Shown here: one piece after another, positions 23,531-30,985 of the stretch
How positions within the stretch are numbered: the stretch's first letter is position 1
How the letters are laid out: every line of letters starts with the position of its first letter
DNA from: CAYHMW01 sp964357925
GTDB lineage: Bacteria; Patescibacteriota; Microgenomatia; UBA8517
Assembly: GCA_964357925.1 (NCBI GenBank)
Contig: CAYHMW010000007.1
Location: 1-42,579, forward strand
Direction of reading: 5' to 3'
Length of the DNA stretch: 42,579 bases
The notes under the pieces: model-generated
What the model was told of the DNA's origin: nothing
Database searches by the model: none
What the model saw: only the letters and a program-made list of their open reading frames with translations
Made by a program: the position numbers and the translations under genes

Positions 23531-23565
23531 CTCCCTGCTTCGAGCTGACATAAACTTAGTTTGAT

Positions 23566-24477
23566 ATGAGTAATGGTCGAAGTGGTCAGGTTTTGTTAGT
23601 CGTGCTTCTTTCGACGGCAGTGGTTCTTACTTTGGTATTGTCCGTGGTATCGAAGTCGATAACCGATATTTCTGTAACTACGAGTGAGGAGGAGGCTCTG
23701 CGTGCGTTTAGTGCAGCAGAGGCAGGAGTAGAAGAAGCATTGGTGTCAGGGACTGGTATGGGTGGAACCGGAACTGGAAGTGTTGGTGTACAGGCAACTG
23801 ATTTGGAAGCTGATTATTCATATGTGGTGGACGGATTCCCGGTAGCATCGACTTCGTATGTTTATCCATTTGAGCTTGGCTCTGGCGAGAGTGGCACTGT
23901 ATGGCTAATGCCACACAATTCTGATGGTACTCTTGACCCGACTTGTACAGTTGAGGGCTGTTTTGATGGGACAGGCCTGATGTTGTGTTGGGGGCAGGAC
24001 GTAGGTGCTGTAGTGCCAGCTGTTGAAGTATCGGTTGTTTATCAAGATCCTACTGATTTGCGTATAAAGACGGCACGGCTTGGCTCTGATCCAGTTGCTT
24101 CTAGGCGTGCTCAGAATAATTTTAGTGACGCTTCGAGCGGTGGAGCGTGTAATAATGTAGCTGGTGAATCATTTGCCTATCGAAAGGATATTAATTTGAC
24201 TGGGAATCCTAATCCATTGGTGCCTGTTAATCCTTCTGCTGGCCAGTTTAAGTGGCTGAGGGTGAGGATGTTATATAACACTGATAAGCCTCATGCCTTT
24301 GCTTTGATAAATAATTCTGGCGGCGGAGCAGTCCCTTTTCCGGGTCAAGGCAGAAGGATAGAGTCTTCTGGGAGTTCCGGAGTGTCCACACGAAAAGTAG
24401 AGGTTTATTCGCTCTATCCAGAGCCACCTTCTGTGTTTGACGCTGCCTTATTTTCTCCTAATGACATTGTGAAATAA
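23566..24477 (+). CDS. PilX-like minor pilin
   Basis: The 303-aa protein begins MSNGRSG-QVLLVVLL with a hydrophobic helix to about residue 30 but lacks the Glu5 of canonical prepilins, as do many PilX/GspK-type proteins. The segment EEEALRAFSAAEAGVEEAL (about residues 43-61) is the diagnostic PilX motif. A large Gly/Ser-rich C-terminal domain follows. PilX/GspK proteins sit at the pilus tip. It ends three bases before pilM. Confidence 0.82.
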   Translation: MSNGRSGQVLLVVLLSTAVVLTLVLSVVSKSITDISVTTSEEEALRAFSAAEAGVEEALVSGTGMGGTGTGSVGVQATDLEADYSYVVDGFPVASTSYVYPFELGSGESGTVWLMPHNSDGTLDPTCTVEGCFDGTGLMLCWGQDVGAVVPAVEVSVVYQDPTDLRIKTARLGSDPVASRRAQNNFSDASSGGACNNVAGESFAYRKDINLTGNPNPLVPVNPSAGQFKWLRVRMLYNTDKPHAFALINNSGGGAVPFPGQGRRIESSGSSGVSTRKVEVYSLYPEPPSVFDAALFSPNDIVK

Positions 24478-24480
24478 AAA

Positions 24481-25497
24481 ATGAGTGTTGGACTCGATAT
24501 TGGATCAAGATCAATAAAAGTTGTTGAGCTTACAGATGAAGGAGGCAAGTTTGCCTTAAGGTCTGCTGGCGCAATTGGTTACTCTGGGGATTCACCGGAT
24601 AAGCTTGAAGACGAGAAGTCGCTTTCTGGGATTGCTAATGTTATTAAGAAACTTTTTCATGATGCAAAAATTACTTCAAAAGAGGTAGCAGTTTCTATAC
24701 CTGATTCGTTAGCGTTTACCAGAGTCCTTAAGTTTCCACTGCTTAACGATCAGGAGATTGCATCGGCTGTGAGATGGGAAGCTGAGGAGTACATTCCGAT
24801 CCCTGTTACAGAAGCTATAGTTGAGCATCAAATACTTGAGCGACTCGAAGTTGGAAATCCCCCGCAAGTTTTGGTGCTTTTAATTGCAGTACAGCGGATC
24901 TTGGTTGAGAAGTATGTAAAACTTTTGAGCCTAGCTGGTTTACACGCTAGTGGGATTGAGACTGAGTTGATTTCGTTAGTTCGCAGTGTTGCTCCAACTG
25001 ATAAGACTATTGTGGTTATTGATTTTGGTGCTAGATCGACTGATATTGGCATAGCAAAGTCGGGGCAGCTTGTATTGGCACGTTCTCTATCTATGGCTGG
25101 TGATGCATTTACTAGGGCGGTAGCACAGGCTATGGGAATTCAGGATTCACAAGCTGAGGAATATAAGCGTACTTATGGCTTGGATGTGACCCAACTTGAA
25201 GGTAAAGTTGGGCGTGCTCTCTCCCCTACTTTTAAGGTAGTGGTCGAGGAAGTTAAGAAAGCAATTCATTTTTATGAATTAGATTCTAGAGGCGACAAAC
25301 CAACTTCGGTTATATTAACTGGCGGTACTGCTGGATTGCCTGGAGTTATTCCGGCTTTTGCTAACTCGTTGGGACTTGAGGTTTCTCTTGGAGATCCATT
25401 TCGTAATATTCGAGTTGATGCTGACGCCCTCAAGAGTTTATCTGGGTATCAGCCTTTATATCCTGTATCTGTTGGATTAGCACTGAGAAGTAACTAG
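24481..25497 (+). CDS. pilM: Type IV pilus assembly protein PilM
   Basis: The protein has 338 aa. It is an actin-like (FtsA/MreB fold) cytoplasmic ATPase-like protein that forms the base of the alignment complex. The phosphate-1 motif VGLDIGSRSIKVVEL (residues 3-17), IPDSLAFTRVLKFP, VVIDFGARSTDIGI (about 180-193) and the adenosine motif VILTGGTAGLPG (about 280-291) are all present. It is followed by pilN after three bases. Confidence 0.95.
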   Translation: MSVGLDIGSRSIKVVELTDEGGKFALRSAGAIGYSGDSPDKLEDEKSLSGIANVIKKLFHDAKITSKEVAVSIPDSLAFTRVLKFPLLNDQEIASAVRWEAEEYIPIPVTEAIVEHQILERLEVGNPPQVLVLLIAVQRILVEKYVKLLSLAGLHASGIETELISLVRSVAPTDKTIVVIDFGARSTDIGIAKSGQLVLARSLSMAGDAFTRAVAQAMGIQDSQAEEYKRTYGLDVTQLEGKVGRALSPTFKVVVEEVKKAIHFYELDSRGDKPTSVILTGGTAGLPGVIPAFANSLGLEVSLGDPFRNIRVDADALKSLSGYQPLYPVSVGLALRSN

Positions 25498-25500
25498 GCG

Positions 25501-26037
25501 ATGGCTGGTACAAATAAAGGTATCAATTTACTCCCTCCTGATTTAGCAGGAGGCGTTGGTGGTGGAAAACTGCTTTTTGTAGCGAGGAGTTTAGCCTTTT
25601 CTTTAAGCGCTGCTTTGATTGTACTTCTTACTTTTGGAATTGTTGGAATGTACCTAATGAATCGTCAACTTACCCTTTTATCTGATAAGCAAACTGAATT
25701 GAAGCAGGCTGTTAGAAGTCTGGAGAAAACTGAAAGTGGCATGGTGCTTACTCGTGATCGACTTGCTAAAGTTAAAAAAATTATTGCTAATCGGAAGATT
25801 GAAGATAGATTCGATAAGCAGCAACTTATCGTTGGGTACACACGGGACAATATTCGATTTCGAGAGAGTTTGCTTCAAGATACAGAATCAAGCATTACAT
25901 TTGAAAGTGATAGCTCTCTGGCTGTAAGTGATCTTTTTGATAGTTTCTTTGCAAACGACAACTTTGAGCGTCTGATTTTAAATTCTTTGCAATTTAGTCC
26001 GTTTTTAGGATATAGATTCGAGTTAAGTGTATTTTGA
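25501..26037 (+). CDS. pilN: Type IV pilus assembly protein PilN
   Basis: The 178-aa protein begins with the PilN motif NKGINLLPPDLAGG (about residues 4-17), whose INLLP segment docks into PilM. One membrane helix (about 29-52) and a coiled-coil extracytoplasmic region follow. Its stop overlaps the pilO start as TGATG. It is somewhat diverged in the C-terminal half but the context is decisive. Confidence 0.88.
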   Translation: MAGTNKGINLLPPDLAGGVGGGKLLFVARSLAFSLSAALIVLLTFGIVGMYLMNRQLTLLSDKQTELKQAVRSLEKTESGMVLTRDRLAKVKKIIANRKIEDRFDKQQLIVGYTRDNIRFRESLLQDTESSITFESDSSLAVSDLFDSFFANDNFERLILNSLQFSPFLGYRFELSVF

Positions 26038-26723
26038 TGGATACAAACATGCCCATGAAATATAAACCATTTTTTCTGCCGCTTGGGGTAGTGGTCTTTA
26101 TTCTTGTGGTGGGTATTGTCGGAGGAAGATATTTGGTGGGTGAGCTGTTGCGTTCAAGAGCGAAAATAACAAATGTGAATTCAAATCTTGATGTTTTGGA
26201 GGGCAGGCTTGCAGTTTTGCGAGGTTTAGGACAGACGGTTGAAACGTTTCAAAACGATGTTTTGTACGCAGTGCCAGTGAGTAATCCATCCTTGTTAGTC
26301 TCGGCTCAAATCAAATCTATCGCTGAGGCTCATGGTTTAGAAGTAAATGACTTGAAATCTAACGTATCATCGCTGGAATCGAATCGTGATGGATTGTCCG
26401 AACTTACTGTCCGATTTACATTGGCTGGGGGTCGTGAAGAGATTTCTCAGTTTGTAGAGGATGTTACAAATTCTACGCCCATTACTCAATTCAGAGGCAT
26501 GGAGATGTCAGTTATTAATGATAATATCGTGGTTGGAGTGGAGCTGGTTACCTTTTGGGCGCCGCTCCCAAGTGAATTACCTTCAATAGATGAACCAATT
26601 GAGAATTTAACTCCTGAGGAGCTTTCGTTGCTACAGCAAATTTCCTCTTTTACAAAGCCTGTGATTACAGAATTGCCTGAAGCTCAAAATCCGCGCGAAA
26701 GGGTGGATCCATTTACTCTTTAG
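26037..26723 (+). CDS. pilO: Type IV pilus assembly protein PilO
   Basis: From ATG 26037 the protein has 228 aa. It has a short cytoplasmic N-terminus, one helix (about 10-32), a coiled-coil segment (about 36-60) and a ferredoxin-like C-terminal domain (about 85-175), the PilO layout. An acidic Pro-rich tail follows. No pilP or pilQ gene comes after it. Instead the operon ends here, 15 bases before the convergent khpA. Confidence 0.85.
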   Translation: MDTNMPMKYKPFFLPLGVVVFILVVGIVGGRYLVGELLRSRAKITNVNSNLDVLEGRLAVLRGLGQTVETFQNDVLYAVPVSNPSLLVSAQIKSIAEAHGLEVNDLKSNVSSLESNRDGLSELTVRFTLAGGREEISQFVEDVTNSTPITQFRGMEMSVINDNIVVGVELVTFWAPLPSELPSIDEPIENLTPEELSLLQQISSFTKPVITELPEAQNPRERVDPFTL

Positions 26724-26738
26724 AAGAGCTCAAAGATG

Positions 26739-26969
26739 CTAACGTTCGATTATTGAGATATTTACGACCTTTTTTTCTAGAGAGCCACGAATGCTTAGTA
26801 TCCTTCTTAGATTTTTTATTGTTTTGCCTTCTTTGCCGATTATGAGACCGATAATATTAGGGTCAGCTGTGATGGTCATTAAGGTTTTTCCATCTTCATC
26901 TCCCTCGCTTACCTCGAAACTTTTGGTTCCTGTAATGTTTTCTACCAAGTAACTGAGAAGATCCTTCAT
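26739..26969 (-). CDS. khpA: KH-domain RNA-binding protein KhpA
   Basis: The 76-aa protein is a single KH domain with the GxxG-type loop IIGKEGKTIKNLRRIL (about residues 43-58). KhpA, often with KhpB, is an RNA chaperone linked to cell elongation and small-RNA regulation in Gram-positive bacteria. It lies next to rpsP, the standard bacterial arrangement, with an ATGA overlap. Confidence 0.92.
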   Translation of the reverse strand: MKDLLSYLVENITGTKSFEVSEGDEDGKTLMTITADPNIIGLIIGKEGKTIKNLRRILSIRGSLEKKVVNISIIER

Positions 26970-27184
26970 TTGAGTAATTTTTTGACAGCGGCACTAACTA
27001 TGGCACCTTTTGACACGAAGATGGAAAGACTTTTTTTATCGATATTTGTAGATTTTTCCCTAGGGTGCCAGAAGCCCAGTCTGGCAACAGGCTCACCGCC
27101 CCTTTTTTTTGTTGATTCTATCGCAACAATTGAATAGAAAGGGTCGTTTCTTTTACCGGCTCTTGTGAGTCTAATCTTTAACAT
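26966..27184 (-). CDS. rpsP: 30S ribosomal protein S16
   Basis: The 72-aa protein opens with MLKIRLTRAGKRNDPFYSIV, the S16 signature, and continues with the LGFWHPREK segment. It is slightly shorter than the usual 80-90 aa, ending shortly after the AVKKLL helix. S16 assists assembly of the 30S body. It overlaps khpA by four bases and follows rnc by 20 bases. Confidence 0.95.
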   Translation of the reverse strand: MLKIRLTRAGKRNDPFYSIVAIESTKKRGGEPVARLGFWHPREKSTNIDKKSLSIFVSKGAIVSAAVKKLLK

Positions 27185-27204
27185 TGTTCAACGTTGGTAT
27201 TGTA

Positions 27205-27873
27205 CTATTTGAGCGTCGTCGCCGCAAGCGCTGCGTTCGCGGCCTCCTGTTCTGCCTCACTCTTGCTTTTTCCTGTACCTGTCGATGTGTAGTCGCCAAA
27301 ATGGACTTCGACTGTGAAAATTTTACTGTGATCAGGCCCCACTTCGTTTACAACCTTGTATTTTGGGGCTAGCATGCCCATTGCTTGGACTTTCTCTTGG
27401 AGAAGGCTTTTCGCGTCCTTAAGTGGTTCTTTTAGCTTTTGATCTAGATCAGAAAGAAGATTGTCTTGTATAAACTGATTGGCGGCTTCGTATCCACGGT
27501 CTAGATATGTGGCACCAATTATAGCTTCAATTGTGTCGGCTAAAAGCGAACTGTTGGTTCTGCCTCCACCAGCATCCTCGCCCTTACTAAGCTTAAGAGC
27601 CGTCCCAATTTCAAGTTTTATCGCGAGTTGTGAGAGATTTTTTGTATTTACGATATTGGCTCGGAGTGCCGTTAAAAAACCTTCTGGTTTATCGGGGAGT
27701 TTGTGATATAGCGCGTCGGATACGCAAAGTTCCAATACTGCGTCTCCTAGAAATTCCATTCGTTCGTTGCTTGATGTGTCTTCGTTTTCGTTTAACCAGG
27801 ATCTATGAGATAGTGCCTGCTCGAATAGGACGTTATTATTGAATTGGCTTCTTATTTCTTCAACTTTGATCAT
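27205..27873 (-). CDS. rnc: Ribonuclease III
   Basis: The 222-aa protein has the RNase III catalytic domain with the signature NERMEFLGDAVLEL (about residues 37-50) and the second acidic motif ADTIEAIIGATYLD (about 112-125). A double-stranded RNA-binding domain follows (about 152-220). It cleaves dsRNA and processes rRNA precursors. It overlaps the end of nusB by 14 bases. Confidence 0.95.
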   Translation of the reverse strand: MIKVEEIRSQFNNNVLFEQALSHRSWLNENEDTSSNERMEFLGDAVLELCVSDALYHKLPDKPEGFLTALRANIVNTKNLSQLAIKLEIGTALKLSKGEDAGGGRTNSSLLADTIEAIIGATYLDRGYEAANQFIQDNLLSDLDQKLKEPLKDAKSLLQEKVQAMGMLAPKYKVVNEVGPDHSKIFTVEVHFGDYTSTGTGKSKSEAEQEAANAALAATTLK

Positions 27874-28228
27874 TTCCCTCCTCTTTTATTTTTAGAATAT
27901 TCCCCAGGACTCCATTTATAAAACTTGGTGAGCTTTCCCCCCCGAATTCTTTGGCAAGCTCTACTGCTTCGTCAATTATTACTTTGGGTGGTGTATCAGT
28001 TTTTAATAGTTCGAAAGTTGCGAGCCGGAGGATGGAAAGGTCAATTTTGTTCAGTTTATCCAGTGGCCAGGCGGGGGCTGAGCTTGTGATGTGGCTATCC
28101 AGCTCATTGGCATTTTTAATTACTTCTTTCGTGTCGTCTGCGATTTCCTGTTCAGCGAACGAATAGGAAAAAAGTTCTTTGACGATCCTTCGTCTTCTTT
28201 TGTGCCTGGGGTCGTGAGCAGACTTCAT
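27860..28228 (-). CDS. nusB: Transcription antitermination protein NusB
   Basis: The 122-aa all-helical protein opens with HKRRRRIVKELFSYSF (about 8-23) and carries the family motifs LDKLNKIDLSILRLATFELL (about 55-74) and VIIDEAVELAKEFG (about 82-95). With NusE and NusG, NusB binds boxA in rRNA transcripts and prevents premature termination. It starts three bases after rpmF. Confidence 0.92.
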   Translation of the reverse strand: MKSAHDPRHKRRRRIVKELFSYSFAEQEIADDTKEVIKNANELDSHITSSAPAWPLDKLNKIDLSILRLATFELLKTDTPPKVIIDEAVELAKEFGGESSPSFINGVLGNILKIKEEGNDQS

Positions 28229-28231
28229 AAC

Positions 28232-28384
28232 TTATTTGGCTCTACAGTGAGGGCAAATCTTGTGTGGATATTTTAGATTATTGCAGGACTTGCATTTCAC
28301 TAGGGTTGGAAGACTCAGTGAGATGGCTCCCCTTCTCCTTCCACTTCTGCCTCTCGTATGCTTTTTCTTTGGTAATGGCGTCAT
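28232..28384 (-). CDS. rpmF: 50S ribosomal protein L32 (short gene, easily missed)
   Basis: The frame from ATG 28384 to TAA 28232 encodes 50 aa, starting MTPLPKKKHTRGRSGRRRG and ending in two cysteine pairs, CKSC and CPHC, spaced as in the zinc-binding form of L32. LVKCKSCNNLKYPHKICPHC is the typical L32 C-terminus. It is the first gene of the rpmF-nusB-rnc-rpsP-khpA operon. A -10-like TAAAAT (minus strand 28393-28398) ends eight bases before the ATG, and there is no Shine-Dalgarno sequence. Confidence 0.93.
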   Translation of the reverse strand: MTPLPKKKHTRGRSGRRRGAISLSLPTLVKCKSCNNLKYPHKICPHCRAK

Positions 28385-28392
28385 AAGTGCCT

Positions 28393-28398
28393 ATTTTA
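28393..28398 (-). promoter_or_regulatory. Putative -10 element (TAAAAT) of the rpmF operon
   Basis: TAAAAT on the minus strand ends eight bases before the rpmF ATG at 28384, predicting a leader of one or two bases. No convincing -35 is visible. A plus-strand TATAAT (28429-28434) lies back to back with it and serves the divergent orphan gene. Confidence 0.4.
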
Positions 28399-28428
28399 GC
28401 CCAAAGGGGTGTGAAAGTAAATTGGTTG

Positions 28429-28460
28429 TATAATGTGAGTGTCGTCAGAGTGTGAGGGAG
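28429..28460 (+). promoter_or_regulatory. -10 TATAAT and Shine-Dalgarno sequence of the orphan gene
   Basis: A consensus TATAAT (28429-28434) is followed by a leader of about 27 bases containing GAGGGAG (28454-28460), which lies seven bases before GTG 28468. This gene therefore has a conventional leader, unlike the leaderless genes nearby. Confidence 0.5.
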
Positions 28461-28467
28461 TATCGCT

Positions 28468-28770
28468 GTGTTGGAAGTTGTTTTGAGGAAGGAGCAGGAC
28501 ACCTTTCGTGTAGAGATCAGAGAGGGTGACAGTGTCCTTGATGTCTATGGCGAATACAGGCTCGTGGGAAACGGTTTTCGTTTTTGGCCATACGGGCATA
28601 CATATGGTGATTTTCCTCGCGGATTGCTCGATGGCAAGCCGATGGATTATTCGTCTTTAAGTGAGGATGCTCGTAGAGTTATATATAAGTGGTTTGCTAA
28701 GGTTGCTGTTGCGTCCGACTTGGATTTATACACATTATTCCCCAGTTTTCGAGGGGGATTAAATGTATAA
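28468..28770 (+). CDS. Hypothetical protein, single-gene unit
   Basis: The 100-aa soluble protein starts with GTG and has a good Shine-Dalgarno sequence. It is rich in aromatic and charged residues, with a beta-rich first half (VLDVYGEYRLVGNGFRFWP) and a helical second half (LSEDARRVIYKWFAKVAVA). There are no cysteines, membrane helices or recognisable motifs. It has its own promoter and a bidirectional terminator, so it is a stand-alone transcription unit. No family recognised. Confidence 0.65.
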   Translation: MLEVVLRKEQDTFRVEIREGDSVLDVYGEYRLVGNGFRFWPYGHTYGDFPRGLLDGKPMDYSSLSEDARRVIYKWFAKVAVASDLDLYTLFPSFRGGLNV

Positions 28771-28787
28771 CCATTTTTGTTTTTATT

Positions 28788-28820
28788 AAAACAGTCATCA
28801 AATGTAATGACTGTTTTTTT
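28788..28820. terminator. Bidirectional Rho-independent terminator
   Basis: The stem ACAGTCAT (28791-28798) pairs with ATGACTGT (28807-28814) around an eight-base loop. It is followed by seven T on the plus strand and preceded by an A-rich run that becomes T-rich on the minus strand. It serves the orphan gene and recG, which converge here. Confidence 0.85.
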
Positions 28821-28824
28821 ATTG

Positions 28825-30831
28825 TTAGTTTGGGGAGATTTGGTGGGATTTGTAATATTCAAGAATTTCTATATATTTTTCTTGGTTATTGACAATTTTT
28901 TCAGCAAAAGCTTTGGTTTCTTTGATTAGATTAATATCCGTCCAGTGAGCGAATTTTAATTCTGTCTCTCCGTGTTGGTGTGTCCCAAAGATCTCCCCAG
29001 CTCCTCTCGTTTGTAGGTCAATTTCTGCGAGCTCTCTCCCATTTTTGTGTTTGGTTAGGGCTTCAAGCCTAGCCTTTGACTTTTGGGAGGTGTTATTGGT
29101 CATGAGGAGGCAATAGCTTTGTTGGCCAGCGCGGCCAACACGCCCCCGGAGCTGATGAAGTTGTGCGAGGCCAAAGCGATCGGCACCTTCAATTACCATG
29201 ATTGAAGCTTCCGGGATATCAATTCCCACTTCTATAACAGGAGTTGCTACCAGCATGTTGTATTTCCTAGCTTTGAAATCGGCAATAACATTGTCCTTTT
29301 CTCTCGGCTTTAATCTTCCATGAAGAAGCCCGATTTTCAAGTTTGGAAATCTTTTTTTAAGCACTTCGTACTCTACAGTGACTGCTTTAACTTCAGCAAG
29401 TTTATCCGACTCTGACTCTTCAATTAACGGGCATACCACAAAAGCTTGAGTATCACTATCTAGTTGTTCCTTGACCCAATTGTATGCAGCATCTTGTTTT
29501 TTTGGCGGGATTACCCAGGTTGTGGTTTTTTTGGCTCCGTGGGGCATTTGGTCGAGGGTTGAGAGGTCAAGTTCGCCATAAAGCGTTAAAGCAACCGTCC
29601 TGGGAATTGGAGTTGCTGTCATTGTAAGAATATGTGGGGCCTTTTTTTTGTAATGAGAAAAATGGGCGCGCTGTTTGACGCCAAAACGGTGCTGTTCGTC
29701 GATGATAAGTAGTGCCGGAGGCTTTCGCTCTGCATCGTGGAGAATTGAGTGAGTGGCTACCGTCACATCGGCGACCCCTAATGTTTTAATTTTTACTTTG
29801 GAGGTAACCATTTCGACACGAATTTGGTGTGGAGATAATAGAGAACTTAATGTTTGGTAGTGTTGGCTCGCTAGGATTTGGGTAGGGGCCAGATAAAAGG
29901 TTTTGCCGCCGCCTAGAAATGTTGCGAAGGCAGCGGCTGTAGCAACTATTGTTTTTCCGGAACCCACGTCGCCTTCTAGTAACCTATTCATCGGCTTGCC
30001 TTTTTGAAGATCACTCACAATTTCGTTGATGGAGCGCTCCTGTGATTCAGTTAATTTGAAAGGAAGATTTGATATAAATTCGTTTAAGTTTTTTTGATTA
30101 AATTTAAGCTGTGCAGTGACCTTATGGCTTTTCCAGTTGATATTTCTTAAATTATTTGTGATTTGATGACCTAGGAGTTCGTTCCATGCAAGACGATTTC
30201 TGCCGCTCTCGATATCATCTGTACTTTTGGGTTTGTGGATTCCCCTTATTGCAGAATTAAGGGTTTGTAGATTCCTCTTTTTGATTTCAATATCAGGAAG
30301 ATAGTCTGTTAGTGTGAGTGATTTAAGTGCTAGATTAATTTTGTGGCGGAGCCATTTGGAGCTTACACCAGCAGTCTCGTGGTATGTAGGAATCAAGCCT
30401 CCGGTGTGAATAGTTTCGGCCCCAGTTTGAGCAAGTTTTTCAAATTGTGGGAACATTAATGCAGGGCGCTTATTCCAAAAATTAACTTTCCCTGAGAGAG
30501 AAACTAAAGTTCCCTCAGGAAGTGTGCGAGTTAAATAATATTGGTTGAACCATACTGCTGGGATTTGATCGACCCCATCTGAAATTGTTGCGATTTGGAT
30601 ATTTTTTCCTGCTTTAGTGTAAGCGTTTTTTATAAATAACACTTGGCCGACTATAGTTGCCATGTCTCCTACTCTCAAACTTTTTATTGATGAGCTTTCG
30701 CTAAAATCAACATAGCGGGTTGGTGGAAAATAGATGAGATCTTCAATTGTCGCGATGCCTAATTTTTTTAGCTTTGCGGCGTAGCTTGGGCCAATGGTTG
30801 GAACTTTCGTCACGGGGTCTTTAAGGTCCAT
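28825..30831 (-). CDS. recG: ATP-dependent DNA helicase RecG
   Basis: From ATG 30831 the protein has 668 aa. The frame continues to 30915, but those extra residues overlap a separate small membrane-protein gene and are unlike RecG. RecG regresses stalled replication forks and processes Holliday junctions. The wedge/OB domain covers about 40-200. The helicase core shows Walker A LEGDVGSGKT (about 284-293), motif II IIDEQHRFG (about 374), TATPIP (motif III), ATPVIEVGIDIPEA (motif V) and HQLRGRVGR (motif VI). The C-terminal TRP-like RGAGEIFGTHQHG is present. Confidence 0.94.
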   Translation of the reverse strand: MDLKDPVTKVPTIGPSYAAKLKKLGIATIEDLIYFPPTRYVDFSESSSIKSLRVGDMATIVGQVLFIKNAYTKAGKNIQIATISDGVDQIPAVWFNQYYLTRTLPEGTLVSLSGKVNFWNKRPALMFPQFEKLAQTGAETIHTGGLIPTYHETAGVSSKWLRHKINLALKSLTLTDYLPDIEIKKRNLQTLNSAIRGIHKPKSTDDIESGRNRLAWNELLGHQITNNLRNINWKSHKVTAQLKFNQKNLNEFISNLPFKLTESQERSINEIVSDLQKGKPMNRLLEGDVGSGKTIVATAAAFATFLGGGKTFYLAPTQILASQHYQTLSSLLSPHQIRVEMVTSKVKIKTLGVADVTVATHSILHDAERKPPALLIIDEQHRFGVKQRAHFSHYKKKAPHILTMTATPIPRTVALTLYGELDLSTLDQMPHGAKKTTTWVIPPKKQDAAYNWVKEQLDSDTQAFVVCPLIEESESDKLAEVKAVTVEYEVLKKRFPNLKIGLLHGRLKPREKDNVIADFKARKYNMLVATPVIEVGIDIPEASIMVIEGADRFGLAQLHQLRGRVGRAGQQSYCLLMTNNTSQKSKARLEALTKHKNGRELAEIDLQTRGAGEIFGTHQHGETELKFAHWTDINLIKETKAFAEKIVNNQEKYIEILEYYKSHQISPN

Positions 30832-30856
30832 TTCAAGCTCTATGGTAGCAGATTGA

Positions 30857-30985
30857 TTAAGGACGATATAAAAGTAGAGATATAAAAGGAAGGAAAGTGG
30901 AAAGGAGTAATCCAAGCGTGGCGAAAATAATGATACCTTTTACTAAGCCTTTTTTGAGCGATTTTTTCTTTGGAAGATATTTCAT
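30857..30985 (-). CDS. Small single-helix membrane protein between tyrS and recG
   Basis: A 42-aa frame starts at ATG 30985, overlaps the tyrS stop in ATGA, and ends at TAA 30857, 25 bases before the recG start. The first 16 residues are strongly basic (PKKKSLKKG), followed by a hydrophobic stretch of about 23 residues and a short YRP tail. The exact coupling and clear membrane topology support a real gene. The function is unknown. Confidence 0.6.
   Translation of the reverse strand: MKYLPKKKSLKKGLVKGIIIFATLGLLLSTFLPFISLLLYRP

Noticed and set aside
14567..26723. Type II secretion system instead of type IV pilus
   Set aside because: A PilT with the AIREGK motif and the pilM-pilN-pilO set point to a pilus. 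No GspD, GspC or GspL genes are present.
30832..30915. N-terminal extension of RecG to 30915
   Set aside because: The extra 28 residues are a hydrophobic readout of the neighbouring small membrane gene in another frame. RecG similarity begins near residue 1 of the shorter form.
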